Positions 8,032 through 17,116 of a DNA stretch of 64,000 nt are shown here, one piece after another. The DNA comes from an uncultured Psychroserpens sp. (lineage in GTDB: Bacteria > Bacteroidota > Bacteroidia > Flavobacteriales > Flavobacteriaceae): NCBI RefSeq assembly GCF_947492715.1, contig NZ_CANLNS010000001.1, positions 558,001 through 622,000 of the forward strand, written 5' to 3'. A model generated the notes under the pieces. The model ran no database searches. It worked only from the letters and a program-made list of their open reading frames with translations, and was not told the DNA's origin. Every line of letters starts with the position of its first letter. Position 1 is the first letter of the stretch. The translations under genes and the position numbers were made by a program.

Positions 8032-8577
8032 TTATTTTAAAATACCATCAACAATACCATAAGCCACAGATTCGTCTGCTCCCATCCAATGGTCACGATT
8101 AAAATCTTTCATCACCTTGTCAAATGATTGTCCGCAATTATCTGCCAAAATTTGTGCGCTTAGCTCTTTCGTCTTTAAAATTTCTTGTGCCGTAATTTCA
8201 ATATCACTGGCTTGACCACGAGCGCCACCACTAGGTTGATGAATCATCACTCTGGCATGTGGTTGGATAAAACGTTTGCCTTTGGTTCCTACAGATAATA
8301 AAATTGAGCCCATAGAAGCTGCTAAACCTGTACAAATAGTAGAAACATCACTATTTAACGACTTGATACAATCGTACATCGCAAAACCAGAAGTCACATA
8401 ACCTCCAGGACTGTTTATGTATAAGTGGATGTCTTTAGTTTCCAACGAATCTAAATACATTAAACGATCAATCACATGTTTTGCCGATTTGTCATCTACC
8501 ATTCCCCATAGAAACACCTTGCGTTCTTCTAATAATTTATTAGCTATTAAGTCTTGCGTTTTTCCTTGCTTGCTCAT
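8032..8577 (-). CDS. clpP: ClpP-family protease subunit
   Basis: At 181 residues it is slightly shorter than housekeeping ClpP (about 195-225) but keeps the catalytic triad: Ser88 in GLAASMGS, His113 in MIHQPSGG and Asp162 in NRDHWMGADE. ClpP rings degrade proteins unfolded by ClpX or ClpA-type ATPases in the cytoplasm. No clpX or tig gene is adjacent, whereas those usually flank the main clpP copy, so this is probably a second ClpP paralogue, as many Flavobacteriaceae have. It lacks an obvious propeptide. It heads an operon with the DUF58 gene. Confidence 0.9.
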   Translation of the reverse strand: MSKQGKTQDLIANKLLEERKVFLWGMVDDKSAKHVIDRLMYLDSLETKDIHLYINSPGGYVTSGFAMYDCIKSLNSDVSTICTGLAASMGSILLSVGTKGKRFIQPHARVMIHQPSGGARGQASDIEITAQEILKTKELSAQILADNCGQSFDKVMKDFNRDHWMGADESVAYGIVDGILK

Positions 8578-8611
8578 ATATGTTTTATTTGATATCTTAT
8601 TTATTAGCTAA

Positions 8612-8646
8612 AAATAAAAAAAGGTTCACCATACTGGCAAACCTTT
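8612..8646 (-). terminator. terminator after trxA
   Basis: On the minus strand AAAAGGTTTGCC pairs with GGTGAACCTTTT, followed by a run of T. It lies between the thioredoxin stop (8670) and the clpP start (8577). Confidence 0.75.
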
Positions 8647-8669
8647 TATCATTTCTTTTAGATTATATC

Positions 8670-8987
8670 TTATAATAAAGAATCGATAGCTTCTGTGTAT
8701 GCATTTTTTGGAGCAACTCCAACCTGACGTCCTACAACCTCACCGTTTTTAAATACCAAAACAGTTGGGATGTTACGTACACCATACTTCGCAGCAAACT
8801 CTTGATTAGCGTCTACATCTACTTTACCTACAACAGCTTTACCATCGTATTCTGTACTAATTTCATCAATGATTGGTCCAACCATTCTACAAGGTCCGCA
8901 CCAAGCAGCCCAAAAATCAACCATTACTGGTTTATCACTATTTAATACTGTTTCTTCAAACGTTGCATCTGTTATTTCTAATGCCAT
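8670..8987 (-). CDS. trxA: thioredoxin
   Basis: A full-length 105-residue thioredoxin with the active site WAAWCGPCR (Cys30 and Cys33), the buried Asp in VMVDFWA and the cis-proline loop RNIPTVLVF. It reduces cytoplasmic disulfides using electrons from thioredoxin reductase. There is no signal peptide, so it is cytoplasmic. It is a single-gene unit with a -7 box at 9031-9038 and its own terminator. Confidence 0.96.
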   Translation of the reverse strand: MALEITDATFEETVLNSDKPVMVDFWAAWCGPCRMVGPIIDEISTEYDGKAVVGKVDVDANQEFAAKYGVRNIPTVLVFKNGEVVGRQVGVAPKNAYTEAIDSLL

Positions 8988-9030
8988 AATTATATTCTCT
9001 ATGTGTTTAACTTCGTTTTAATTTAATACA

Positions 9031-9038
9031 CAAAATTA
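9031..9038 (-). promoter_or_regulatory. flavobacterial -7 box for trxA
   Basis: On the minus strand the sequence is TAATTTTG, an exact match to TAnnTTTG, 44 bp before the trxA start. No well-spaced upstream TTG is present. Confidence 0.5.
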
Positions 9039-9118
9039 GTCAAAAATTTTGCCAAACCTTACAATGGCAGTATTTGTTTTGATTATATGGTTATAGATTG
9101 GTTATATAATAAAGTCTT

Positions 9119-9188
9119 GGGCGCATAAACCAGGCTCTCGCAAGTCGCTCTCTTTGAGGAGCTCCAACAATTGCTCCATCCTTTGCGC
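9119..9188 (+). repeat. divergent member of GGCGTT...AACGC repeat family
   Basis: This 70-bp intergenic element starts GGGCGC, contains CCAGGCTCTCGC, CTCGCTCTCT and GAGGAGCTC, and ends ATCCTTTGCGC. It aligns block by block with the reverse complement of the element at 38031-38106 (CAGGCTTTC, CTCGCTCTCT, GAGGAGCTC, ATCCTTCACGC). Its ends also resemble those of the longer repeats at 20324, 23599 and 25941. It is non-coding and hairpin-prone. Confidence 0.6.
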
Positions 9189-9202
9189 AGAAGATAAATC
9201 AG

Positions 9203-9272
9203 TAATATGCAACCTAAAAGTTGCATATTAAAATAATTTAATCTAATTTAGCAACCACAAAGTTGCATATTA
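9203..9272. promoter_or_regulatory. two TATGCAAC/GTTGCATA operator dyads
   Basis: The dyad TAATATGCAAC-N6-GTTGCATATTA lies at 9203-9230, and a half-intact copy GCAAC-N6-GTTGCATATTA at 9251-9272. The right arms are 42 bp apart, close to four helical turns, and the second ends 19 bp before the first gene of the SRPBCC-ArsR operon. The likely ligand is the ArsR-type repressor encoded at 9713, acting on its own operon; this is inferred from position and symmetry. Confidence 0.65.
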
Positions 9273-9291
9273 ATCAAATAAAACGAATATT

Positions 9292-9723
9292 ATGAAAGAC
9301 AGTATCACTAAAGAAAAACTATTCAGTCATCCTATAGAGAAAGTGTGGGATGCTATTTCAAAAGCCGAAGAAATTTCAACTTGGTTCATTAAAGCCGATT
9401 TTAAAGCCGAAGAAGGATACCAGTATACCTTTACATCAGAACCTAATGACAAAGGATGTACTACCATTAGCGGAACCGTTAAAGAAGCACATCCTTATGT
9501 GTTAGCTTACACTTGGATTGTGGCAGATACGAAAGTAGAAACCACAGTAACATGGACCTTAGAATCTACTACAGAAGGCACTAAACTTCATCTAGAACAT
9601 TCTGGGATTTCCAACTATGGTGGCGAAACCGCTGTCGCCATGTTTGAGAGTTTCAATGGTGGTTGGGACAACTGTATAGATGGTTTATTAACTTATCTTA
9701 AAGACGAAGTTAATGCAGGATAA
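9292..9723 (+). CDS. SRPBCC (AHSA1-like) protein
   Basis: The 143-residue protein has a START/SRPBCC-fold pattern of the AHSA1 type: N-terminal strand SITKEKLFSHPIEKVWDAISKAEEISTWF, central beta region with VLAYTWIVADTKVETTVTWTLE, and the closing helix ESFNGGWDNCIDGLLTYL. Members bind small hydrophobic ligands or act as stress-response accessory proteins. It overlaps the ArsR-type gene by 11 bp. The pairing of AHSA1-like proteins with ArsR regulators is common and suggests ligand-responsive or stress-induced expression. The ligand is unknown. Confidence 0.85.
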   Translation: MKDSITKEKLFSHPIEKVWDAISKAEEISTWFIKADFKAEEGYQYTFTSEPNDKGCTTISGTVKEAHPYVLAYTWIVADTKVETTVTWTLESTTEGTKLHLEHSGISNYGGETAVAMFESFNGGWDNCIDGLLTYLKDEVNAG

Positions 9724-10042
9724 AATCACCAAATTATTTAAAGCCGTTGCAGATCCAACAAGGCGTGACATTTTTCATGCCTTGGTGATTGCAACCTCAG
9801 CATTATCAATTACACAAATATCAAATCAGTTTGATATGAGCAGACAAGGCGTAACTAAACATATTAAAACTTTAGAAGATGCCGGACTTGTACATTTAGA
9901 TACTAAAGGTCGAGAGCGTTTTTGTAATGCTAATGCAAAACCTCTCAAAGAACTTAATAAATGGATTCAGTTCTATGAGCAATTCTGGGATGATTCATTA
10001 GATAATTTAGACAACTACTTAAATACATCAAAGCATGGTTAA
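9713..10042 (+). CDS. ArsR-family winged-helix regulator
   Basis: The 109-residue protein is a short winged helix: KLFKAVADPTRRDIFHALV opening helix, recognition helix SRQGVTKHIKTLEDAGLV, and a wing with TKGRERFCNANAKPL, which matches ArsR/SmtB-type regulators. It has no CxC or ELCVCD metal motif, so a metal-sensing role is unlikely. It overlaps SRPBCC genes on both sides and probably represses this three-gene operon from the dyads at 9203-9272. Confidence 0.88.
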   Translation: MQDKITKLFKAVADPTRRDIFHALVIATSALSITQISNQFDMSRQGVTKHIKTLEDAGLVHLDTKGRERFCNANAKPLKELNKWIQFYEQFWDDSLDNLDNYLNTSKHG

Positions 10043-10478
10043 TAACACACCTATTAATGCTACAGATTTAAATTACCAAAAACAAATAACAGTAGCTGCA
10101 ACAGCCAAAACTATCTTTAAAGCACTAACCGAAGATATTCATTTATGGTGGTCAAAAACGAGCGCGTCTTCTCAAAACGAAGGAGGTCAATTTACTGTTC
10201 ATTTTGAAAATGGGCACTGGTGGACCTTTAAAATCCTTGAATTCAGACCAGATCATGAAATCATTTGGAAATGTATTGATGGCGAACCCGATTTCAACAA
10301 AGAATGGATAGGTCATGTTTTACATTGGTTAATTAAAGAAACAGAGTCAAAAACTACTATCCAATTTCATCAGGTAGGATTAACACCTCAAATTGAATGT
10401 TATGATATTTGTTCAACCACTTGGGATATGTTTATTACAGAGCGATTAAAAGATCATTTAGAAAAGTCTACAATCTAA
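10035..10478 (+). CDS. second SRPBCC (AHSA1-like) protein
   Basis: This 147-residue SRPBCC-family protein overlaps the regulator gene by 8 bp. Features include the opening KQITVAATAKTIFKALTEDIHLWWS, the central HWWTFKILEFRPDHEIIWKC and a C-terminal helix TTWDMFITERLKDHLE. It differs clearly from the first SRPBCC gene, so the operon brackets its regulator with two distinct ligand-binding-fold proteins. Its stop overlaps the end of dnaE by 4 bp on the other strand. Confidence 0.85.
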   Translation: MVNNTPINATDLNYQKQITVAATAKTIFKALTEDIHLWWSKTSASSQNEGGQFTVHFENGHWWTFKILEFRPDHEIIWKCIDGEPDFNKEWIGHVLHWLIKETESKTTIQFHQVGLTPQIECYDICSTTWDMFITERLKDHLEKSTI

Positions 10479-13400
10479 TTCAACTTATACATGACCTCAT
10501 TAGATTCTAGCTCATTTAACAACTCTTGAGAAATTTTCACTTTTTGCTTGCGACTCGGCATATTAAGTTTGATTTTCTCTTCATTATCATACACAATAAA
10601 ATTTAGTGCTTTCTCACCTTGATGAAGCCTAAACAAATCTTGTAGTATCGTAATACGTTGTTCTTGTAAGTCTTTAATATTTAGCTGAATCGACAACTTT
10701 TTAGCGTAAGTATCCATGACATCATGCAACAATTGAAAACTATTAAATTGAAGTCGCGGGTCACTCTTTTTTCCTGTATCGCGATTCACCCAACCTTCCC
10801 TAACAAAAGTTTTTACATACACAAAACTATTCTTCACCAAAAAGTGACGGTATTTTAAATACTCCTCTCCGAAAATTCGAAATTCAAAACTATCGGTGTA
10901 GTCTTCAACCATAAAAATAGCCCAACCTTTACCTTGTTTACTTACACGATGCTGCACATCGGTAACAACGCCTCCAAAAGTCAACTCTCTATTAACATAA
11001 GTCTCCAGTTCATTAAAAAGTGCTAAAGTGGCATTGCAAAACGTTTTCATTTCTACCTTAAAATCATCCAATGGATGTCCAGAGATATAAACACCTACCA
11101 CTTCTTTTTCTTGTGCTAACTTCTCCATGGTTCCCCATTCTTCAGATGGCGGAACAATGGGCTCTGCAATTTGAACATCACTCGCAGCACCAAACAAACT
11201 AACTTGAGCTGAATTCTCATTCTCCTGATGCTTAGCACCATATTTAATGGCTTTTTCTAAAAATGTAATCCCATCGCCTTCATCATGAAAATATTGCGCA
11301 CGATGTGTATCTCCAAATCCGTCAAAACCTCCAGCCAAAGCTAAATTCTCAAAGGCCTTCTTATTAGCTGCTCGTAAGTCAATACGTTTTGCCATATCAA
11401 AAATAGATTTGTATGGCCCATCTTCTTTACGGTTTTTTACAATTGTTTTTACTGCACCATGACCAACACCTTTAATGGCTCCCATTCCAAAACGAACAGC
11501 ACCACGTTGATTTACAGAGAATTTATAATAGGACTCATTCACATCTGGTCCTAAAACTTCCAATCTCATGCGTTTACACTCTTCCATAAAAAAAGTGACT
11601 TGCTTGATGTCGTTCATGTTATTAGAGAGCACTGCTGCCATATATTCGGCTGGGTAATGTGCTTTTAAATAAGCCGTCTGATAGGCAATCCATGCATAAC
11701 AAGTAGAATGCGATTTATTAAAAGCATAACTGGCAAAGGCTTCCCAATCTTTCCATACTTTTTCAAGTACCTTAGCATCATGACCTTTAGCACTTGCTTG
11801 ATCAATAAACTTAGGCTTCATTTTATCAAGAACGGCAATTTGCTTTTTTCCCATGGCCTTTCTTAAAACATCGGCTTCACCTTTGGTGAAATCGGCTAGC
11901 TTTTGAGACAGCAACATCACTTGCTCTTGGTAAACCGTTATACCATAAGTTTCTTTTAGGTACTCTTCCATCGCTGGAAGATCATAGTCAATCTCTTCAT
12001 CTCCATGCTTACGTCTAACAAAACTAGGAATATACTCCATAGGTCCTGGACGATACAAGGCATTCATGGCAATGAGATCTTCAAAAACTGTAGGCTTTAA
12101 ATCGCGAAGATGTTTTTGCATTCCTGGCGATTCATATTGGAAAACTCCAACAGTTTCTCCCCTTTGAAATAATTGATATGTCTTTTCATCATCTAAAGGA
12201 AAACTTTCAGGATCCAATAGAACGTCATGCTTCGCTTTGACAATTTTAACTGTGTCTTTGATAAGCGTTAGGGTTTTGAGTCCAAGGAAATCCATTTTAA
12301 GTAGCCCTGCATCTTCAACAACGGAGTTGTCAAATTGTGTAACATATAAATCGGAATCCTTTGCCGTAGACACGGGAACAAACTTTGTGATATCATCTGG
12401 CGTAATAATAACTCCACAAGCATGAATTCCTGTATTACGTACCGAGCCCTCTAAGGTTCGAGCAAGATTGACAGTTTCAGATTCTAAATCGTCACCATCG
12501 GCTATATTAAGGAGTTGATTTACCTTTTCTAAATCTTCGGCTCTAAACTTCTTACCTAGTTCTTTTTCATCGAGACCAAATATTTTATTCAGTTTCGACA
12601 TGGTTGGGATTAATTTCGCTATCCTATCGGCATCAAATAATGGCAGGTCTAACACTCTAGCCGTATCTCGAATAGAAGACTTAGCAGCCATAGTACCATA
12701 AGTAATAATCTGAGCCACTTGATTGGCTCCATATTTTTCGATTACATAATCCATGACACGACTTCTGCCTTCATCATCAAAATCAATATCAATATCTGGC
12801 ATACTAATACGATCAGGATTTAAGAAACGCTCAAAAAGTAAATCGTATTTTAACGGATCAATATTGGTAATCCACAAACAATAGGCAACCACTGATCCCG
12901 CCGCCGAACCACGACCAGGACCAACAGACACATCCATGTTTCTTGCTTCCCTAATGAAATCTTCTACAATTAAAAAGTAACCAGGATATCCTGTGTTTTC
13001 AATTACACTCAACTCAAAATCTAGGCGTTCCTTTATTTCATCGGTTAATTCATCGTAACGTTTTTTTGCACCTTCATAGGTTAAATGCCTGAGATAGGCA
13101 TTCTCACCACGTTTTCCGCCATCGGCTAAATCGGCATCATCTCGAAACTCATTCGGAATATCAAATGCAGGTAATAGAACATCTCGAGCTAATTGAAACG
13201 CTTCTACCTTATCTACAACGTCCTGAATATTTGTAACTGCCTGTGGAATATCTTTAAAGAGCGCTTTCATCTCTTCAGAAGATTTAAAATAATATTCTTG
13301 ATTAGGTAAACCGTATCGGTAACCTCGGCCGCGACCAATTGGCGTAGATTGCTTTTCACCATCTTTTACACACAATAAGATATCATGTGCGTTAGCATCT

Positions 13401-14860
13401 TCTTGCTTACTATAATAGGTGTTGTTTGTGGCTACAATTTTAACCTCATATTTTTGAGCAAGTTTAATTAATACAGGATTGACTCTATTTTCATCTTCTT
13501 GATTATGACGCATTAATTCTACGTAAAGATCTTCTCCAAACTCTTGTTTCCACCAGATTAAAGCCTCTTCAGCCTGATTTTCTCCGACATTCAACACCTT
13601 ACTTGGCACCTCTCCATAGAGATTTCCGGTAAGACAAATTAAATCCTCTTTGTACTGTTTTATAAGTCCTTTATCAATTCTTGGTAAATAATAAAATCCA
13701 TCAACAAACGCATGCGATGACAACTTAGCCAGGTTATGGTATCCATTTTTATTTTTAGCAATCAATACAATTTGATAACCATTATCTTTTCTGGTCTTAT
13801 CGGCATGATTTTCACAAACAAAAAACTCACAACCTATAATCGGTTTAATTTCATTTAAGTTCGCATCTTCACCTTTTTCTCGAGCTTCATTGTTTTTGGC
13901 TTTTACAGATTTGTTATGATTATTAACAGCTTTTACAAAATGAAAAGCCCCCATCATATTGGCATGATCTGTTAAGGCTACCGCAGGCATATTATGTTCT
14001 GCTGCGACCGAAACTAAATCTGAAACACTAATGGTTGATTGTAATACCGAAAATTGAGAATGATTATGCAAATGCACAAAATCGATATCGGCTAAATCAG
14101 AAATATTCTCTCTAATTTCAGCTTCTGAAATATCATCGGTTTGCAGTTTTTGAAGCCGTTCATTTATTCGAGCACTTTCCTTTTTAAGATTAATATGTTT
14201 TAATCCTATAAGCTGGATAGTTTGTGGGTTGGCTTCACCAAAGTGTTGAAAATAATCGGGCTGTACATCTAACTGCTCTTGGGTGTATTCTCCTAACCGA
14301 ACTAGTTCAAAAAAGCAACGTGTTGTTGCCTCAACATCTGCCGTTGCGTTATGAGCTTCTGCAAATGGTGCATTAAATAAAAACTGATGTAATTCTGTTA
14401 AGGTAGGCAGTTTAAATCGGCCACCTCGTCCTCCAGGTATTTTACATAAACCTGCAGTGTGTTCTGTACATGTATCTAAAACAGGTAATTCTTGAAGTCT
14501 GTTTGCCAGTTCTGCTCTTACAAATTCGGCACCCATAATATTAAGATCAAAGGTGACGTTTTGACCAACAACAAATTTTGTCTTTGACAAGGCTTCATTG
14601 AATTTACCTAAGACCTCTTGAAGTGGCACACCTTGCTCCTGCGCTAACTCCGTAGAAATACCATGGATTTTTTCGGCATCATAAGGGATATTAAAGCCTT
14701 CAGGTTGCACTAAATAATCTTGATGATCGATGCAACGTCCCATATCGTCGTGCAACTGCCATGCAATCTGAATACATCTAGGCCAGTTGTCAACATCTGT
14801 AATAGGTGCATCCCATCGCTTAGGTAATCCGGTGGTTTCGGTGTCAAAAATTAAATACAT
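10475..14860 (-). CDS. dnaE: DNA polymerase III alpha with fused exonuclease
   Basis: The 1461-residue protein begins with a DEDDh exonuclease domain of DnaQ type (Asp6 and Glu8 in FDTETTG, Asp105 in VTFDLNIM, His170 and Asp175 in AHNATADVEAT). A PHP domain follows from about residue 261 (FVHLHNHSQFS, ALTDHANMMG). The polymerase core carries the catalytic MPDIDIDFDDEG motif and the YNKSHS-like FNKSHSTCYAWIAYQTAYLK segment, and the C-terminus has an OB-fold nucleic-acid-binding domain. The fusion of proofreading exonuclease to alpha is usual in Bacteroidota and explains a length above the roughly 1160 residues of E. coli DnaE. It is the replicative polymerase. Confidence 0.96.
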   Translation of the reverse strand: MYLIFDTETTGLPKRWDAPITDVDNWPRCIQIAWQLHDDMGRCIDHQDYLVQPEGFNIPYDAEKIHGISTELAQEQGVPLQEVLGKFNEALSKTKFVVGQNVTFDLNIMGAEFVRAELANRLQELPVLDTCTEHTAGLCKIPGGRGGRFKLPTLTELHQFLFNAPFAEAHNATADVEATTRCFFELVRLGEYTQEQLDVQPDYFQHFGEANPQTIQLIGLKHINLKKESARINERLQKLQTDDISEAEIRENISDLADIDFVHLHNHSQFSVLQSTISVSDLVSVAAEHNMPAVALTDHANMMGAFHFVKAVNNHNKSVKAKNNEAREKGEDANLNEIKPIIGCEFFVCENHADKTRKDNGYQIVLIAKNKNGYHNLAKLSSHAFVDGFYYLPRIDKGLIKQYKEDLICLTGNLYGEVPSKVLNVGENQAEEALIWWKQEFGEDLYVELMRHNQEDENRVNPVLIKLAQKYEVKIVATNNTYYSKQEDANAHDILLCVKDGEKQSTPIGRGRGYRYGLPNQEYYFKSSEEMKALFKDIPQAVTNIQDVVDKVEAFQLARDVLLPAFDIPNEFRDDADLADGGKRGENAYLRHLTYEGAKKRYDELTDEIKERLDFELSVIENTGYPGYFLIVEDFIREARNMDVSVGPGRGSAAGSVVAYCLWITNIDPLKYDLLFERFLNPDRISMPDIDIDFDDEGRSRVMDYVIEKYGANQVAQIITYGTMAAKSSIRDTARVLDLPLFDADRIAKLIPTMSKLNKIFGLDEKELGKKFRAEDLEKVNQLLNIADGDDLESETVNLARTLEGSVRNTGIHACGVIITPDDITKFVPVSTAKDSDLYVTQFDNSVVEDAGLLKMDFLGLKTLTLIKDTVKIVKAKHDVLLDPESFPLDDEKTYQLFQRGETVGVFQYESPGMQKHLRDLKPTVFEDLIAMNALYRPGPMEYIPSFVRRKHGDEEIDYDLPAMEEYLKETYGITVYQEQVMLLSQKLADFTKGEADVLRKAMGKKQIAVLDKMKPKFIDQASAKGHDAKVLEKVWKDWEAFASYAFNKSHSTCYAWIAYQTAYLKAHYPAEYMAAVLSNNMNDIKQVTFFMEECKRMRLEVLGPDVNESYYKFSVNQRGAVRFGMGAIKGVGHGAVKTIVKNRKEDGPYKSIFDMAKRIDLRAANKKAFENLALAGGFDGFGDTHRAQYFHDEGDGITFLEKAIKYGAKHQENENSAQVSLFGAASDVQIAEPIVPPSEEWGTMEKLAQEKEVVGVYISGHPLDDFKVEMKTFCNATLALFNELETYVNRELTFGGVVTDVQHRVSKQGKGWAIFMVEDYTDSFEFRIFGEEYLKYRHFLVKNSFVYVKTFVREGWVNRDTGKKSDPRLQFNSFQLLHDVMDTYAKKLSIQLNIKDLQEQRITILQDLFRLHQGEKALNFIVYDNEEKIKLNMPSRKQKVKISQELLNELESNEVMYKLN

Positions 14861-14972
14861 GTAACTAAAAACTTATTAAGGCGTTACCTTTCGAAGTGCA
14901 CTTCAAAAGCAAGTCCATAAAATTACGAAGAAACTGGTCTTTTTTAAAGCGAAAGTTATGAACAGTTTTTAA

Positions 14973-15005
14973 CAAAAAAAGCGACCTATAGGTCGCTTTT
15001 TTTGT
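14973..15005. terminator. bidirectional-type terminator
   Basis: AAAAAAAGCGACC pairs with GGTCGCTTTTTTT around a TATA loop, with A and T tracts on both sides. It serves the lipoprotein gene that ends at 15026 on the minus strand. Confidence 0.85.
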
Positions 15006-15025
15006 TACTTATAAAAGACATATTG

Positions 15026-16327
15026 TTACATATCATCTAAATAATCAGGAATGGTATCTGCATCTGTATCTACGGCATCGGCAGGATCACCATCCATATT
15101 TGGATCGGCATTTTCGTCTGCTGTTAAGGTACCATCACCATCATCGTCGTTATCTAAATAATCGTTAGTACCATCGCCATCTGTATCTCCTGTTTCAAAC
15201 TGTGTTAATATACCATCGCCATCATCATCATTATCTAAATAATCTACATCTGTATCGCCATCTGTATCGGCCGGGTTTCCGTCGGCATCTTTAGCTTCAT
15301 CTGCAGTTAAAATCCCATCACCATCATCGTCATTATCCATATAATTTGGTGTTCCATCGCCATCTGTATCATCATTTGTTAAATCCCCATCACCATCAAA
15401 ATCTTCGAAGTTATTTGGGATTCCATCACTATCATCGTCATTACAATCTAAACCATCGATAATAGCTTGAATACTTCCGTCTGTATCTCCACAAAACAGA
15501 ATTTGTTCTTCTAAATACGTTCTATAGTTTTCGCAAGCATCAATATAATTTGCGATTGTAGCCGCCTCAAAATTAGTTTGGGCTGTATCTTTATTTTGGG
15601 TAGCTAGTGTACATGGGAATGCACAACCGTCTAAATTATCTATTAAGAGTTGGATACTACCATCTGCATCTCCGCAAATATTTTTCTGACTCTGTAAGGC
15701 TTCTTCATAGGTATTACAAGCGGCAACATAAGCATCGCTATCTATATATTCTAGTGCTGCATCAAATGTAGATTCAAAAGCCGCAAGTGCATTGGCAGAT
15801 GCTGCTTCAGTCTCTGCACACGTTGGTCCGCCCGAACCAATACTTCCAGAAATTAAAGGAACTCTAAAAAATACTCCTTCATTATATCCAATGGAATTTA
15901 AACCAGATTCGTCAAAGGCTAAAAACTCAAAGGTTCCTGAAAATGTATTATTGCTAATCTCATCTAATCTTACAAAACCTAATTCGGGATAAATAGAGAC
16001 GCTTGGGTCTGGTGTGTTATTTGTAGAAAACACAGTGCCGTTTCCATCAATATAACGTGCTTCTCTAGAATTGACATTTCCGAGTACATAAGTCCCAACT
16101 GTTACATTAGGTATCTTAAGAACAACGGTTTCTGAGTTATTACTAGCGGTTATGGTTAAAAAACCATTCGCGTCTATTACGGCATTAGTAAATTCTGCTC
16201 TCCAAAGTCCATACTCTCTATTCCCTTGAAATCCGGGTGAGTTAAACTCGACTTCATCTCCACAACTTACTAAGGTTAATACGGTTACGAGAAGTAATGC
16301 TAATCTTTTCATTGCTTTTTTTTTCAC
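15026..16327 (-). CDS. lipoprotein with Cys repeats and thrombospondin-3-like Asp repeats
   Basis: The 433-residue protein has a lipobox Cys at about residue 22 (LTLVSCGD). Residues 25-160 form a beta-rich domain of a Bacteroidota lipoprotein type I cannot name firmly. Residues about 165-295 contain two degenerate repeats, each with paired cysteines and ending GDxDGSIQxxIDxLDxC. The last 140 residues are thrombospondin type 3-like calcium-binding repeats (DSDGIPNNFEDFDGDGD, DNDDDGDGILT and similar, repeated about five times). It is probably exposed on the cell surface and stabilised by calcium. A single-gene unit between dnaE and rpsP. Confidence 0.8.
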   Translation of the reverse strand: MKKKAMKRLALLLVTVLTLVSCGDEVEFNSPGFQGNREYGLWRAEFTNAVIDANGFLTITASNNSETVVLKIPNVTVGTYVLGNVNSREARYIDGNGTVFSTNNTPDPSVSIYPELGFVRLDEISNNTFSGTFEFLAFDESGLNSIGYNEGVFFRVPLISGSIGSGGPTCAETEAASANALAAFESTFDAALEYIDSDAYVAACNTYEEALQSQKNICGDADGSIQLLIDNLDGCAFPCTLATQNKDTAQTNFEAATIANYIDACENYRTYLEEQILFCGDTDGSIQAIIDGLDCNDDDSDGIPNNFEDFDGDGDLTNDDTDGDGTPNYMDNDDDGDGILTADEAKDADGNPADTDGDTDVDYLDNDDDGDGILTQFETGDTDGDGTNDYLDNDDDGDGTLTADENADPNMDGDPADAVDTDADTIPDYLDDM

Positions 16328-16425
16328 CTCGTGCTAAAAACAAGGTGTATTTAGGTTAAACATAACGTTTTAGAACACCCAAAAGTATAATAAAATTTCA
16401 ATATTACTTAATTTCAAATAAAATG

Positions 16426-16454
16426 TTGAAAATTAAATTATTGTATTATCTTTG
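16426..16454 (+). promoter_or_regulatory. rpsP promoter (TTG - 18 bp - TATCTTTG)
   Basis: An upstream TTG at 16426-16428 and an exact TAnnTTTG box, TATCTTTG, at 16447-16454 are separated by 18 bp, matching the flavobacterial sigma-A pattern. Transcription would begin near 16460, so the GTG-type start at 16452 cannot be used and the ATG at 16503 is the true start of rpsP. Confidence 0.8.
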
Positions 16455-16502
16455 CGCCTCATTAATAATCGAGGTCGCGAACCTCACAAATTAATTAAAT
16501 TT

Positions 16503-17018
16503 ATGCCTGTAAAAATTAGATTACAAAGACACGGTAAAAAAGGGAAACCTTATTATTGGATCGTTGCAGCAGATGCACGATCTAAAAGAGATGGTAAATA
16601 CTTAGAAAAATTAGGTGCTTACAATCCAAACACGAATCCTGCAACAGTAGAATTAAATGTTGATGGAGCAGTGACATGGTTGCAGAATGGTGCACAACCA
16701 ACTGATACAGCCAGAGCAATTTTATCTTATAAAGGTGCAATGCTTAAAAACCACTTAGCTGGTGGTGTTAAAAAAGGTGCTTTAACTGAAGAGCAAGCAG
16801 AAGTAAAATTCAATGCTTGGTTAGAAGAGAAAGCAGCAAAAGTACAAGCTAAAGCTGATGGTTTATCTCAAGCCGATGCTAAAGCTAAAGCTGATGCATT
16901 AGCCGCTGAAAAAGCAGTTAATGAAGCAAGAATAGCGGCTGCAGCTCCTGTTGTTGAAGAAGCTACAGAAGAAGCGCAAGCTGAAGGAGAAGCAACTGCT
17001 TCTAACGAAGAAGAATAG
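16503..17018 (+). CDS. rpsP: ribosomal protein bS16
   Basis: Residues 1-80 are a standard bS16 ([58 protein letters not shown]). The total of 171 residues is about twice the E. coli length, because of a C-terminal Ala/Lys/Glu-rich extension ending in an acidic tail; such tails are usual in Bacteroidota. It is part of the small ribosomal subunit near h17/h44. The ATG at 16503 was chosen because the conserved MPVKIRL starts there and the promoter overlaps any earlier start. rimM follows after a terminator, an arrangement like the rpsP-rimM operon of other bacteria. Confidence 0.97.
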   Translation: MPVKIRLQRHGKKGKPYYWIVAADARSKRDGKYLEKLGAYNPNTNPATVELNVDGAVTWLQNGAQPTDTARAILSYKGAMLKNHLAGGVKKGALTEEQAEVKFNAWLEEKAAKVQAKADGLSQADAKAKADALAAEKAVNEARIAAAAPVVEEATEEAQAEGEATASNEEE

Positions 17019-17039
17019 AAAATTATTTTTTATACTTTT

Positions 17040-17069
17040 AAACCCAGACCACTTGAGTCTGGGTTTTTT
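17040..17069 (+). terminator. terminator after rpsP
   Basis: AAACCCAGAC pairs with GTCTGGGTTT and is followed by six T residues. It lies between rpsP and rimM and may act as a partial terminator. Confidence 0.8.
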
Positions 17070-17116
17070 ATTTGAAAATAGATAGGTACTACAACATCTT
17101 ATAAATTACATTTGAA

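Noticed and set aside
8032-8577. Main housekeeping clpP locus
   Set aside because: The usual neighbours clpX and tig are missing, so I treat it as a probable second copy and cannot decide further here.
15026-15420. DNA minisatellite of CCATCACCATC type
   Set aside because: The repetition follows from the Asp-rich calcium-type protein repeats, with varied codons, and is not a DNA repeat.
17107-17114. TACATTTG as a promoter for rimM
   Set aside because: The box ends 2 bp before the rimM ATG, so transcription would start inside the gene; no TTG at a fitting distance.
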